Assembly: GCA_022606425.2 (NCBI GenBank)
Contig: JAHDVF020000840.1
Span: forward strand, 2,046,001 to 2,110,000
Length of the DNA stretch: 64,000 nt
Direction of reading: 5' to 3'
Origin: Lepidostoma basale
Taxonomy: Eukaryota > Arthropoda > Insecta > Trichoptera > Lepidostomatidae
Positions 41,765-51,874 of this stretch are shown piece after piece (within the stretch, counting starts at the first letter, position 1; each line of letters opens with the position of its first letter). Below the pieces are notes generated by a model. The model ran no database searches and was not told the origin of the DNA. It was given only the letters and a program-made list of their open reading frames with translations. The translations under genes and the position numbers were made by a program.

Positions 41765-42078
41765 GACCTAATTGTATCTCAATAGAGACGAAGATGCAAA
41801 TTGGAAACTGAATATGGTTGATCAAGGTGTTTACAGGACTTATGACCTGTCATTGGTTGGGTTAAGCGCACGCTTTATGTAATTACAACATTCCCCATTC
41901 CACCTTTCTTATGACCATGTCTGACAAATTTTTGGAAGTTGTATATATGTTAAAATTCCAACACTAGAATTCATGTGTCAGTTTCAATGCGCCATCTATG
42001 AAGATTTGATTATATATGTTTAATCTCTAAGATTACTCTTTGTGGAAGTCTATATATAATCTACATACTAACGCCTTA
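41765..42078 (+). repeat. FB1 single arm
   Basis: From TAATTGTATCTCAATAGAG through GGACTTATGACCTGTCATTG and TTTTTGGAAGTTGTATAT to GCGCCATCTATGAAGATT, followed by ACTAACGCC. The opposite arm is missing. Confidence 0.78.
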
Positions 42079-42121
42079 TGCCGGAATCTATAGGGTAGTA
42101 TTGACCCTTTAGTTTCCGGCA
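42079..42121. repeat. Near-perfect hairpin
   Basis: TGCCGGAATCTATAGGGT (42079-42096) pairs with ACCCTTTAGTTTCCGGCA (42104-42121) at 16 of 18 positions around a 7-nt loop, AGTATTG. It lies exactly where FB1 homology ends. Either strand would fold. Confidence 0.8.
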
Positions 42122-42475
42122 TTTCTGGGATAACTATGCCAAAGTAGTCGCGATCTTAGAGAAAGTCTTCTTCAATAATTCGTATATATTGTAATACGTA
42201 TAATTTATTTTCTAGTGCCAGTCTATCTATTAATATTAAAAACATTTTATTTTTCGTAAATTACATAAAATAATATATCAAGATTACCAGGAGCGCATGA
42301 AATTCTAGTACGACAGTTCCAGTGAGTTAAATGAACTGTGGACGAGAAATCAGCTGTCACAGAAGATACGTTTATTTTCATTTAAGTTGTAAAGTTTTTG
42401 TGTTAATCTCCTTCTTTATCTGCTCTCTTGGAATACAATTTTATTTAAATAGAAACAAATTCAAATTTAATTTTT
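42122..42475. other. Spacer
   Basis: Nothing supported. Confidence 0.5.
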
Positions 42476-42479
42476 TTAT

Positions 42480-42570
42480 TAATTAAAATACTGTTTTTCC
42501 ACGTTTCAGTTTATTGTTTCGAAGGTTTATCACACTCATCGTCAGGAAAACGAGGTAAACTTACCAAATT
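42480..42570 (-). repeat. HH2 half-element
   Basis: CTGACGA (rc 42539-42545), T, GAGTG…CTTC, GAAAC (rc 42516-42520), then AATAAAC in place of ATGTCGAG. The core boxes are intact but stem III and the cleavage site are lost. The tail GTGGAAAAACAGTATTTTAA is present. Confidence 0.58.
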
Positions 42571-43380
42571 ATATCTAACCAAATACAAGAACCTAAGAAC
42601 ATATATATAACATGTGCTAGTTAAATATATTAGAGTACCCGGGCATAACATTAACACCTGATCAATAGGTTAAAAAAAATTGTTTTGAAAAATGATTTAT
42701 TAAATACAAGATTGAGTTGAGGGTGATTTATTACACTAAAACTATAGATAGTAAAGGAACTGTTCATATTTTAAGGCAAAAAATTATCTATTTAAAACAA
42801 AAACAAACAAAAAAACACCAAAGTGGAATAAATTGTGTTTAAATTCATAAAAAAACATTCGACATTATGATATTGTATAAAAATAAAACCGACTCAAATA
42901 TACGTTAAATAAATTGAGAATTGTTTTTTTATGCAAAACTAAAAGCATTATTCCCGTGATGTATAATCGAAGTGAAGTTTATACTGAAAGTTCCGCTTAT
43001 TTAATTTTGGTTCAACAATGCAGTTGCACCATGCATTTCCATTGGGTATGAGGTTCACGTAAACTAGCGCAGTTAAACTCTCAGACCGAGTGAACTTTGG
43101 AAGTGAGTGTGGTGGTATTCTTGCCCTCATACTCGCAAGGGTTCATATTAAACCCATTATCCACTTCATTACTAGAAGTGGTAAAGAAACTTTTAAAATG
43201 ATGTAAAATTTTATGTATCACATACTTAAACTTCTAGAACATATAATAATATAATAATATTATATCCAATTAAAAAAATATGTGGATTTGTGTTTTGATA
43301 AAAATATTATGAAGTAAATGAGTTAAATAACAAGATTGTTTTGACTGAAACACTATGCTACTTCAATATTAGTCAATGTT
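42571..43380. other. AT-rich spacer
   Basis: GTGGAATAAATTGTGTTTAAATTCATA near 42823 resembles an HH2 tail without a core. Otherwise nothing. Confidence 0.4.
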
Positions 43381-43384
43381 TTAA

Positions 43385-43510
43385 TTTTTTAAACATTTAT
43401 CATACTTTGGAAATTGAAAATAACGTTGTATATAATCCACAAAATATTGAAAATCACAACATGTTTCGGAGGATACCTCCATCTTCAGGTATATAAATAT
43501 ACGAGTATAC
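43385..43510 (-). ncRNA. HH9 hammerhead-like ribozyme
   Basis: Minus sense: CTGAAGA (rc 43482-43488), T, stem II GGAGG-TAT-CCTCC (5 bp, perfect), GAAAC (rc 43463-43467), ATGTT, GTG. Every invariant core base is present (A at the free position 7). Stem III is the ACATGT palindrome; H17 is T. AC before the core pairs with GT after it, and AATATT occurs on both sides to extend stem I across an internal loop. Single copy, no inverted partner. Confidence 0.72.
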
Positions 43511-43769
43511 ATAATAAAAACTAAACAATGAAATACAAATAAAAATGCATTTAAAATATCAATACAGTAGAAAGGAACAATACATATAATTTTTTTAAAT
43601 GATCCTGGACATATTGCTTTAAGTACTAATAATTATTTTTTATCATTAAGAACTAATAAATAAAATTAAACAATAATAGTACATATTAATTAAATGATAA
43701 TGTAAAAAAACATATTTTAGTCTCCCAAGCTGCTATTCCCAATCATATGCAAATTAATTATAATTATTT

Positions 43770-43880
43770 TTCTTTTTTATATACTTTGTATATACAACAC
43801 AATTTTTTTTTAATAACATAGACATGTTTCGGACAACCAGTCCTTCTTCAGTGAAATATAATAATTTAAATATAATATAA
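43770..43880 (-). ncRNA. HH3 hammerhead-like ribozyme, intact core
   Basis: Minus sense: CTGAAGA (rc 43845-43851), A, stem II GGAC-TGGTT-GTCC, GAAAC (rc 43826-43830), ATGTC (rc 43821-43825). All invariant core bases and the GTC cleavage triplet are intact. The tail TGTTGTATATACAAAGTATA matches the HH3 element at 16855. The second arm is absent; an RTE-C remnant follows on the right. Confidence 0.74.
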
Positions 43881-43917
43881 TATTTTAAATATATATCTTT
43901 ATAATATGTATCCCGTA

Positions 43918-44215
43918 TGATAGGGAGATATGCTCGTTCCAGTATCTTCTCCTTTTCCCAACAATTCTTTGGTTTGCTGTATTTCTTTTTTGGTCACGAA
44001 GGCTTTTGCCATGCATCGTAGTATTTTCATCTGGTTGACGCGCTGGACTCGTTAGGTTCGAGATGTGTCAGCTCTGGATTATATATCTTACGAAGGTCTT
44101 GTAGATCCTCATTTTACCCTTTGATGCTCATGTACTTATTTTTCCCGAAGGTTTCCCTTAGACAACCCTATATTGATACAGCCTTGCGTGCTTGCTGTTT
44201 CGCTTCGCCATATAA
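43918..44215 (-). mobile_element. RTE-C remnant, decayed
   Basis: MRIYKTFVRYII, then a region with NTTMHGKSLRDQKRN, GKRRRYWNEHISPY on the minus strand. It aligns with the RIYKTCVRP…GKTLRDRVRN…RRRYWRDH order. No tail. Confidence 0.65.
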
Positions 44216-44369
44216 ATTTCTGTGTCTTGCCATCTTTATACCCAATTGAAAAACAATATTCTCTATTGTTTCCTAGCACCCAATTAAGGGTTAAAAAAAA
44301 ACTTTATGTTTTGTGTATGGGTCAATAGATAATGAATTAAACAATTTATCTTACACTTTCACGTAAATT

Positions 44370-44435
44370 GTTAATATTTTTTTGTTGAACTCTTCTTTAC
44401 GTCATTACAGCGCAAAGTATTCACGAATTCGCTAT
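44370..44435 (-). mobile_element. SINE1 3' scrap
   Basis: TTTTTTGTTGAACTCTTCTTTACGTCATTACAGC matches the terminal part of SINE1 beside its (AAT)n tail at 29327-29360. Confidence 0.55.
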
Positions 44436-45025
44436 AATTGCATCCAATAAGGTTTATCTTCTTTGCCACCTCGTTTAGAAGACAAATCGCCTTCAATACA
44501 AGAGAACTTTGAAGCGCCCCTGTGCGGCAATTTGGGACATAAAATAAGATATGCTCCCTAGCCCTGCTATAGCTGTGGGGAATATATTTATATATCCATC
44601 ATATATGTTCGTACCTACCCTATTTAAACGGGTTATTGCATATAAGTGTGATACCGCAATTTAGCATCTCTATCAGATGCTCTAACACTCACAAGTAGGT
44701 CAAATTTATAAACATACTTTTCTCGCCGAGGGTTCACACAATAGTAGAATTTTTATTTTCAAATCCGGTGTAAAATATACGGGGCCTTACACTCAGCGCG
44801 GGCATACTTACTGCTTCCGATATCTGATTTATAGGGGAACCCCAGGGACCTCCCTTCCCGGCCAATAAAACATCTATTTTACTTGTGACCCAAACTAACC
44901 CCGCTTTTCAGGACTTTTTACGAGGTCAGGGAAACTATCGTAAAGCCCTGGTAAGCATGGGAAAGTTTTTGAAAAATATTTCATTGTAAACAAAATTGTA
45001 ATACCTTTCTGATAAATTATTTAGT
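44436..45025. other. Spacer
   Basis: No supported feature. Confidence 0.45.
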
Positions 45026-45029
45026 AAAA

Positions 45030-45150
45030 AGTATTTATTGTATCTTGAACAATGATGTAAAACTCCATGTTAAATATGATAATCATTTGATTATGTCTAA
45101 GCTAGGTGAAACGTTTCATTTCCATAAAATAAAATAAAACTTCTAGAAAA
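45030..45150 (+). repeat. HH1 element, centre deleted
   Basis: Left terminus ATTTATTGTATCTTGAACAA joins directly to a plus core TTGATTA, T, GTC…, GAAAC (45108-45112), GTTTC. A8 is T here, so the 3-8 pair is lost. Confidence 0.6.
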
Positions 45151-45189
45151 ATTTAGTTTATGGAAATGACAGAGATGCTTGCAAACTGA

Positions 45190-45227
45190 GTTTGAGAATG
45201 TCCTCGCAAGTCGAAACAAATTTGTCA
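45190..45227 (+). ncRNA. HH8 hammerhead-like ribozyme core, best HH8 copy
   Basis: TTGAGAA (45192-45198), T, GTC-CTCGCAA-GTC, GAAAC (45213-45217), AAATTTGTC (45218-45226). Stem III is a perfect 10-base palindrome, ACAAATTTGT, followed by C17. U3 and A8 pair. Stem II has a T·T mismatch in the middle. Confidence 0.62.
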
Positions 45228-45239
45228 CAATTTATATAA

Positions 45240-45408
45240 CTTAACTAATTAACTAACCATCACGCCGTCTCTCTGAAGGGGTAGGCAGAAATAATTGACT
45301 ACCACACTTTTCTTTCCTGACAAACCTCTCTCGCTTCCTCAACATTCATACATCGTTTCATGCACGCGTGTCGATTTCTCTGACTTCTCACATGGCCGAC
45401 ATTCAATA
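45240..45408 (-). mobile_element. RTE-A 3' end inserted in HH8, 9-bp target duplication
   Basis: TTTATATAA is found on both sides (45231-45239 and 45409-45417). The insert is 169 bp: tail complement TTAACTAACTAACC, then the last 50 codons. Precisely the structure of a severely 5'-truncated retroposition event. Confidence 0.92.
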
Positions 45409-45687
45409 TTTATATAAATTAAATCCAAGTAAAACCACGAAACAATCGTGTTTACTATTATATTATAAATTAATAATGGAGTTTTACAAAACTAATACCT
45501 CAACCATTAAATACTAATTTCATTATGCTTTTTTTAAAACGTTTTAATGCAGTTTTTACAATGTAAAAATCAAATGAAGTGCTTTATATGAACGCAATAA
45601 TTTAATTTTTATTCAAATATTATATAATTTAAGCTCATATCGAAATGCTATTAGTACAACGGAATATTTCCAGTAGATATTATTAAT

Positions 45688-45861
45688 TTAAGTTTTCTTG
45701 GTTTCCGCTGATTTTCCGCGTGTCAGAAGCAGGCCCGTCCTGACAAGACGGCCCCTTTGTGGTCTCCGGAACAAAGATATGTGCACTGGTGACAATATTT
45801 CTCCCAACTCTTTCGCCTTTGTTCCTCGGCTCCTCCGCCTGACTTTTAACCTTTCTTTCAT
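45688..45861 (-). CDS. Unassigned 57-codon open frame
   Basis: An ATG-initiated minus-strand frame, MKERLKVRRRSRGTKAKEL…, ending at TAA (45690-45688). It is strongly basic (many K/R) and lies in a stretch of higher GC (45700-45860) that matches no repeat in the window. No domain, splice site or partner gene recognised. It may be a chance frame, a degraded retroelement part or an exon. Confidence 0.2.
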   Translation of the reverse strand: MKERLKVRRRSRGTKAKELGEILSPVHISLFRRPQRGRLVRTGLLLTRGKSAETKKT

Positions 45862-46215
45862 GTTATTCTCGATCTCTGTTATGACTTGACCATCCTGCCA
45901 TTGTTAACGTATTTTCAGCAAGTCAAATAATTGTTTAGACATAAGCGATGCCGAATAATTGAACTATAATACAACCATTAGACATCATAAATAAAGAAGG
46001 TACTTAAATCACTTTTTTTTTCTTTTAGATGACATTTCGTCAAATATATTTTTTATTTCAAAAACATATTAATGTGAAATCTTAAACGAATTACACATTT
46101 GATAATGCCTAAATATAAAACAATAAAACATCTAGAAAACAGACGTTTTATAATAAATAACTGACTTTCATATTTAGAAACATTTCTTTGATAGCGCTTA
46201 CTTTTTTTTTATGTG
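45862..46215. other. Spacer with an HH1 scrap
   Basis: GATAATGCCTAAATATAAAAC…CATCTAGAAAACAGACG at 46100-46145 is a fragment of HH1. Nothing else. Confidence 0.4.
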
Positions 46216-46219
46216 TACC

Positions 46220-46437
46220 TACAACAGGTTGCTTGAACCCAATTACTGTATACATTTTTTTTAGCTCTTATATTGATTCTCCTGACATGTGATAGGTAGC
46301 CAATCTATCGCCATTTTATTGTCACGTGAATTCTACACCAGACCAAAGACAGTGTGACAATCACACTGCCATCGCCGGGAATCGAACCCGGTACCTTCGG
46401 TATGGAAGTCAGAGCTCTTACTGCTCTGCCACGAAGG
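46220..46437 (-). mobile_element. SINE1
   Basis: B box GGTTCGATTCC (rc 46378-46388) is exact; A box TGGCAGAGCAG (rc about 46421-46431) deviates. The body matches 29296. The 3' end differs: instead of the (AAT)n-adjacent piece it continues with ATACAGTAATTGGGTTCAAG and AACCTGTTGT, shared with 61115. So there are two 3' variants of SINE1. Confidence 0.85.
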
Positions 46438-46581
46438 TCGTCAAGGTCGTTAAGGTTGTACGAAGGTCGTACGTATTCTAGTTAACATACCAAACAGAAT
46501 CAAGGGTTTTCGAAGCATTTTTGAAATCATATTTATGTGCATTTCAAGTCTCCTAGTATTATCATGTGCTTGTAGGCTTTT

Positions 46582-47010
46582 TCATCTTCTTCTTTAAGAC
46601 CTTTGGTCTGTTCCTGTAATCAGGCTGGCCTCTCTTGGGAGGTCGACTCCCAGCCTCCATCTATTTGGCGGTCTTCCGGGGGGACGGTATCCAGAAAGAA
46701 TCTGATACGCCACAGCGTATGGGATTCTGGAGAGATCTTTCCCCTGCACGTGCGCATTCCAGTACCTTCTGCGTTCTCTACCCCATCTTACGTCTTCCAC
46801 CTTGCAGATTTCGCGGATAGCCGTGTTCCTCAACCTATCTCAAATAGCCTTTCCTGCTTTCATCCTCAGCGTCCGCATCTCTGCACTTTAGCCTTCGTTC
46901 TTGTGGTATCCGCCCTGGTCTCAATGCTAACATATATGTCAGTATAGGCCTGACGCAGGTTTTGTATATTCTGATCTTACACTGTCTTTCATATGATCTC
47001 CTTGTTTGTA
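46582..47010 (-). mobile_element. RTE-C 3' end
   Basis: KIRIYKTCVRPILTYM, then KAGKAI…LRNTAIREICKVEDVRWG, RRRYWNAHVQGKDLSRI, ILSGYRPPGRPPNRW, GTDQRS, ending GAAGAAGATGAAAA. A few frameshifts. Subfamily with CNAHV and SRIP, closest to 54482. Confidence 0.82.
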
Positions 47011-47650
47011 TGCCTTATTTTTAAAACAAATATGCATTTTCGCATATTGAATTTCGAATACATGCGTAGAAAGTGAGACTTTAATTGTGTGAGCCAGCGC
47101 GGCGTTAGAATAAAGGTTGGAGCCAATTAAAAGTTAAAACTCTTAACAACTCAAACTGTGAACCTACCAACAAAGTTGGGGTTCTTGGAAGGGGGAGTGT
47201 TTGTCTTGTCTGGGCGCGATGTGTGAAGTGCGAAGTATGATTGATGTACGTCTGAATTCAATTTCCCCTTATTGTGTTATTACATGAATGCTAAACATTA
47301 ATTATAATTTATACCAGCTATGAAATCTGATAATATAATTGAGTTTTAGTTTATACGTATTTATATATAAAATATTGTGGAAAACTAAATATTAAGTATT
47401 TATTACAGAAAAAGAACGTTTTATTATGTATTCTTTGTTTTTGGTAACTTTAATGTTTATTGAATTATTTAAATTTAGAATTTCCAGAAATAAAGTAAAA
47501 AATATATACACCGATAATGTAATGGATATACCTATCATATGTATTATTGGTTGCAGTTTTAATTTGGTAAAATTCTATTATATAATTCATGTATATGAAA
47601 GCTCGATTGCTCTTTGGATTAACATTGTTTTATTTATTTACAAATATATA
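47011..47650. other. Spacer
   Basis: 47426-47674 is open for 82 codons with very AT-rich codons; no motif. Probably non-coding. Confidence 0.35.
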
Positions 47651-47654
47651 AACA

Positions 47655-47715
47655 ATAGTGACAGATTTGTTTGAGAATGCCATCGCTAGGCGAAACGAAT
47701 TTCAGTATCGTTTAT
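47655..47715 (+). repeat. HH8 core copy
   Basis: TTGAGAA (47671-47677), T, GCC-ATCGCTA-GGC (stem II intact), GAAAC (47692-47696), GAATTTCAG. Core U3/A8 and GAAAC kept; stem III changed to a GAATT-centred sequence, cleavage site lost. Confidence 0.6.
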
Positions 47716-48130
47716 TTTTTATTATTTTTTCGTAAAAAGTTTTATGGATGATAAATAATAATAAATAATATGTAAATATTATATTATAAATATTAAAAAA
47801 ATATTATGAATGTGGTGAAATTTGACAGATATTGAAATGTATAAAAATTTACGAGTACAAAGTTTAAAAAAAACATTGTTCAATGAATCCGCAACACCAA
47901 GTTATGACGAATATAGAAGAAATTTCAGAATTGTTTATATATTTTTGTATATAAATAAATCAAAAAGCAATCGAGCTTTATTATACATTAATTATATTAT
48001 ATGTTCTTTTTCGATTGGGTTGCTTCCTTCATTCATATAATATCTTTTGAATATTTTTTTAAAACATTTTATTTTATCACTTTTTTATATTTTTCACAAA
48101 CATGATGTCCTTACTCTGTATAGGAATTTT
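47716..48130. other. AT-rich spacer
   Basis: Nothing supported. Confidence 0.5.
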
Positions 48131-48133
48131 AAT

Positions 48134-48622
48134 AAACTAACTAACTAACTAACTAACCATCACGCCGTCTCCCCGAAGGGGTAGGCAGAAAGAATGGACT
48201 GCCACGCTTTTCTTTCCTGACATATTTCTCTCGCTTCCTCAACATTCATACATCGTGTTATGCACGCGCGTCGATTTCTCTGACTCCTCACATGGCCGAC
48301 ATTCAATATTTGATTTATTTGATCGTGCCACGTTTTCCTCGGTCTTCCTCTATTTCTGGTTCCATTTACATCATTAACATATAATTTTTTTACCATTCTT
48401 TCTTCATTCATTCTTTCCATATGTCCAAACCATCTTAATGATCCTTTCATTATTTTGTTCATGACACCATCATTCGCACCGCATTCACTTCTTATATTTT
48501 CATTCGGCACTCTATCATACACAGAGTATCCACACATTCTTCTAAGAGATCTCATTTCAACTGCATTTATTCTACTTTCATCCTTCTTTTGCCAGTTCCA
48601 TGCTTCGCTTCCATACATAAGG
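48134..48622 (-). mobile_element. RTE-A 3' end with intact 152-codon frame
   Basis: A single open minus frame, 48618 to 48160: MYGSEAWNWQKKDESRINAV, RRMCGYSVYDRVPNENIRS, WFGHMERMNEERM, GRPRKTWHDQINQ, YPFGETA. Tail complement (CTAA)5. With no stop across 152 codons it is among the youngest RTE-A copies here. 5'-truncated exactly after LMYG. Confidence 0.93.
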
Positions 48623-48710
48623 AATTTTCTACACTTATTTCAAAATTGAAACACTGGGAAAGCGCGACTGTGCCCGAAACATGTTTTGAAAATTGTCGAA
48701 AGAAAAAAAT
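48623..48710 (+). repeat. Degenerate hammerhead-like hairpin
   Basis: CTGGGAA (48654-48660), A, GCGC-GACT-GTGC, C, GAAAC (48675-48679), ATGTT. TTTCAAAA before and TTTTGAAA after could pair as stem I. A6 and G8 are changed, so it is at best a decayed relative of the HH families. Confidence 0.4.
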
Positions 48711-49370
48711 ATATAAAATATAATATTTTTAATGAATTATTCAAATATGGATCCGCAATGGGATTTTTTCAGATTTTTATTATTATTATAGCAAATCGTT
48801 AAGAATCGTATTTAAAATATGACCTCTTTTAAAAAACTTTTTTATTTTGCGAAATTAATTAATAAAAGAAAAAAATATTTGGAAAATATCAGATGCCGCC
48901 GAAACGGTATTTTCAGCCGTTGAAAGAAGGAAGCCATAGTGAGCTTTAACAGATAATTAAATAAACGTAATATATTTTTCTTAGTTTTATATCAAACACC
49001 ACGATATTCAGCATTTAAAAAGGTTGCGTTTTACTTACGAAATAAGCCCATCTTAACAACATTGATTTTAGACAAATTATTAGACTTTGTAAAAAATCAG
49101 CATCAGTCATATTGAGTATGTATAAATTAGAAATAAAAACAGAAAAAACGAATATTCACGGTAATATAATATATACAAAATTTAAACGAGTTGTGTGACC
49201 ACGTTGCAACGTTTTTGTTTTGATATTGAATGTCGTTTATTATGACGTCATACACCGCTAACCAATCAGAAGAGTTCAACATTTTAAATATTGTTAAATA
49301 TAAAATTATGTATGAAAACATGAAATTAATAAATTTAAAAAAAATACTATTAAAATCTGATTCGAAATTA
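48711..49370. other. AT-rich spacer
   Basis: Nothing supported. Confidence 0.5.
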
Positions 49371-49374
49371 AATT

Positions 49375-49442
49375 CTGATGTCCATTCTCTCTGCCTACCC
49401 CTGCGGGGAAACGGCGTGATGGTTTGTTTGTTTGTTTGCTTG
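49375..49442 (+). mobile_element. RTE-A terminal scrap, (TTTG)n tail
   Basis: GTCCATTCTCTCTGCC, CCCCTGCGGGGAAACGGCG, then GGTTTGTTTGTTTGTTT. Last 65 bp only. Confidence 0.85.
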
Positions 49443-49731
49443 CATACTAGGTAAGAATTCGATTCTTATAGCATTTACATATCTCTGATGTCGCGAGATA
49501 CATTGTAGCTGTTTTAGAAGTTTAATCAAATTCAATAAAGTTTGTAATATATTTCCACCGATATAATAAACGCCTGCAGGATGGAAACTTCACTTTAATT
49601 GTCAACGTAAACCAAGGGTTAGTTGGTAATTGTTCCCAAAAGCGGGTGGGGCGGTGTTCAGTCAACACTCCGGCTAACAGCGAACACGAACAGTCAACTC
49701 GTCAGAGAACACATCAAACGGAATCGTGAGA

Positions 49732-49809
49732 ATGTTACCTTTGAAGATTCAATTATGTTTCTGGATAGTGGCGCGCCGTGGAACACAAAACACTAAAATA
49801 ACTATATAA
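49732..49809 (+). CDS. Candidate short frame with a hydrophobic start
   Basis: ATG at 49732 opens MLPLKIQLCFWIVARRGTQN and stops at 49807. The leader 49600-49731 is non-repetitive and less AT-rich, with TTCAGTCAACA at about 49652 resembling an arthropod initiator (TCAGT). The N-terminus looks like a signal peptide start. No splice donor is obvious and an FB1 lies at the end, so the frame could be a truncated first exon or chance. Confidence 0.18.
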   Translation: MLPLKIQLCFWIVARRGTQNTKITI

Positions 49810-50105
49810 GGATTAATTGTATTACAATAGAGACGAAGATGTAAATTGTATTTTTTTTTATTGGAAACAGAATATGGTGGTCGAGGCGTTTACAGGACTT
49901 ATGACCTGTCATTGGTTGGGTTAAGCAATCGCTTTATGTAATACAACATTCCCCATTCCGTCCTTCTTACAACCACCAAGTCTGACAAATTTTAGAAAAT
50001 ATATGCTACTATGTTGAGGAACACTTCACATGTTTTTGTTCAATCTACACTAGCGCCATCTATTAAGATTAGGTGTAAGCATAAGACGGGCGCAATGAAT
50101 AAATA
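49802..50105 (+). repeat. FB1 arm, first unit of a 314-bp tandem duplication
   Basis: ACTAAAATAACTATATAAGG opens both this unit (49792) and the next (50106). The unit holds one FB1 arm to AGCGCCATCTATTAAGATTAG, then AAGACGGGCGCAATG. The two units are almost identical, with short indels in the T-run after GATGTAAATT. Confidence 0.85.
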
Positions 50106-50117
50106 ACTAAAATAACT

Positions 50118-50620
50118 ATATAAGGATTAATTGTATCTCAATAGAGACGAAGATGTAAATTATTTATTGGAAACAGAATATGGTGGTCGAGGCGTTTACA
50201 GGACTTATGACCTGTCATTGGTTGGGTTAAGCAATCGCTTTATGTAATACAACATTCCCCATTCCGTCCTTCTTACAACCACCAAGTCTGACAAATTTTA
50301 GAAAATATATGCTACTATGTTGAGGAACACTTCACATGTTTTTGTTCAATCTACACTAGCGCCATCTATTAAGATTAGGTGTAAGCATAAGAAGGGCGGA
50401 ATGGGGAATGTTGTATTAAATAAAGCGGTCGCTTAACCCAACCAATGACAGGTCATAAGTCCTGTAAACGCCTCGACCACCATATTCTGTTTCCAAAAAA
50501 GAAAAAAAAAATTACATCTTCATCTCTATTGAGATACAATTAATCCTTAAATGAATAACCCGCAATGGGTAAAATCTAGTATTTGTCTACAAGTATTTGT
50601 ATACATTCAAAATGTTGAAA
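50118..50620. mobile_element. FB1 fold-back element, second tandem unit plus right arm
   Basis: Left arm from AAGGATTAATTGTATCTC; right arm from AAGAAGGGCGGAATGGGG to ATTGAGATACAATTAATCC (about 50549). Arms about 160 bp, inner segment about 120 bp. The one-sided outer segment (AACCCGCAATGGGTAAAATC) follows to about 50620. Confidence 0.85.
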
Positions 50621-50654
50621 AAACTATATCTCGAAGATCTGTTCAAAACTAACT

Positions 50655-50720
50655 ACCTATCAAGCCGTTTCTTCTGCCAGTTCCAGGCTTCGTTTACATA
50701 ACATACATAAGGGTTGGAAA
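50655..50720 (-). mobile_element. RTE-A scrap
   Basis: TTCTTCTGCCAGTTCCAGGC and ACATACATAAGGGTTGG match the complement of LMYGSEAWNWQKK coding sequence. Confidence 0.6.
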
Positions 50721-51017
50721 AAATAATGTTGTTATTTGAAATTTCATGGTAGAAATTCATTGTAAATCTAAATCTATATTACTATTCCACGCCAACGGAC
50801 TCGCAGTGCCGAAATCACGATCGTAGAAACTTACTTTATTGGCTCTGATGTGAATTTCATGGACAACAAAATCAAGAGTTTTGTTTCTCTAAACATATTA
50901 ATGTTTTGTGCAAATGTGTTATAATATTGTTTATTTGATTATTAAATTTCATATAAAATATTCAAAAAATACTTTTTCAATTACATTAGTAATATGTATT
51001 CAAGTTTAAAATTCACA

Positions 51018-51262
51018 GCGAGTTTGCTTGGATTGAAACATTGTTTTATAGATATACACACATTTTTGCATCCATACACATGTCATTTAATCCAATAAAT
51101 AAACTAATTTAAAATATTGAACATTCAATTGTATTTGTTGAGTTTGCTTGGATTGAAACATTGTTTTATAGATATAGACACACATTTTTGCATCCATACA
51201 CATGTCATTTAATCCAATAAATAAACTAATTGATATTGAACTTCAATTGTATTTGTTGAATA
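51018..51262. repeat. Tandem duplication, unit about 120 bp
   Basis: GAGTTTGCTTGGATTGAAAC starts both units (51020 and 51139), continuing with TTTTTGCATCCATACACATG and AATCCAATAAATAAACTAAT. Few differences, so the duplication is recent. Confidence 0.9.
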
Positions 51263-51264
51263 TA

Positions 51265-51325
51265 TATTGGATTTATTTATATACTCGAATTTAGCAATAG
51301 CGAAGCGTTGCCGGGTCAGCTAGTA
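51265..51325 (-). repeat. Terminus of the AGCTGACCCGGC family
   Basis: GCGAAGCGTTGCCGGGTCAGC at about 51300-51320, then TAGTATG. Reverse complement of the 38808 end. A poorer copy, GCAACGCGTGACCGGGTAC, occurs at 51818. Confidence 0.55.
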
Positions 51326-51870
51326 TGTATATAAAATGAAGGGTCCTCTTATTCTTCTATTCTTTGAGCTAAATTGACTCGGCAACCAAATCTTGGTGAT
51401 ATTTTCACTGTTCATAATTATAATTTCGGTGAAGGTACAGAAGTACTTGAAAGAGAACTTCAACACAAAACAAAAAATAAACATTCTGTTTATATGTTTC
51501 AATGATATAAAGGCAAGAATAAAAAATCACTTAATGTTTTTATCTCTACTTAAAAATTCAATAGTTTAATTTGCGTCTGTGTTTTTCAGGTGCAGATATT
51601 ACTTATGTGAATATGACATTTAAAGTTTAAAATAAAGTATATTGAAAACAAATATATCTTAAATTTGAACAACCAAAACCTTGGTTCACTGAGGAAGGGA
51701 AAACGTTTGCCAAAGAGATTATTTTTCTAACAAAAAATATTGAATACTCACAAGTATTAAGAAATTTAACATATTATATATGTGTGCTCATCTTTTCAAT
51801 TTAACTAGACTGAGCCATAGCAACGCGTGACCGGGTACAGCTATTATTGAAAAAAAAAATGTACATTAAG
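51326..51870. other. AT-rich spacer
   Basis: CACTGAGGAAGGG at 51688 weakly resembles a hammerhead box but lacks GAAAC. Confidence 0.4.
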
Positions 51871-51874
51871 TTAA

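Larger units (their letters stand above)
45160..45470 (+). repeat. HH8 element split by an RTE-A insertion
   Basis: Core and proximal tail at 45185-45239; distal tail (ATAAATTAAATCCAAGTAAAA) at 45409-45440. Together they match 3600-3690 without the insert. Confidence 0.78.

Noticed and set aside
51680..51740. Another hammerhead-like site (CTGAGGAAGG…)
   Set aside because: The first box is plausible but there is no GAAAC box, palindrome or paired stem II.
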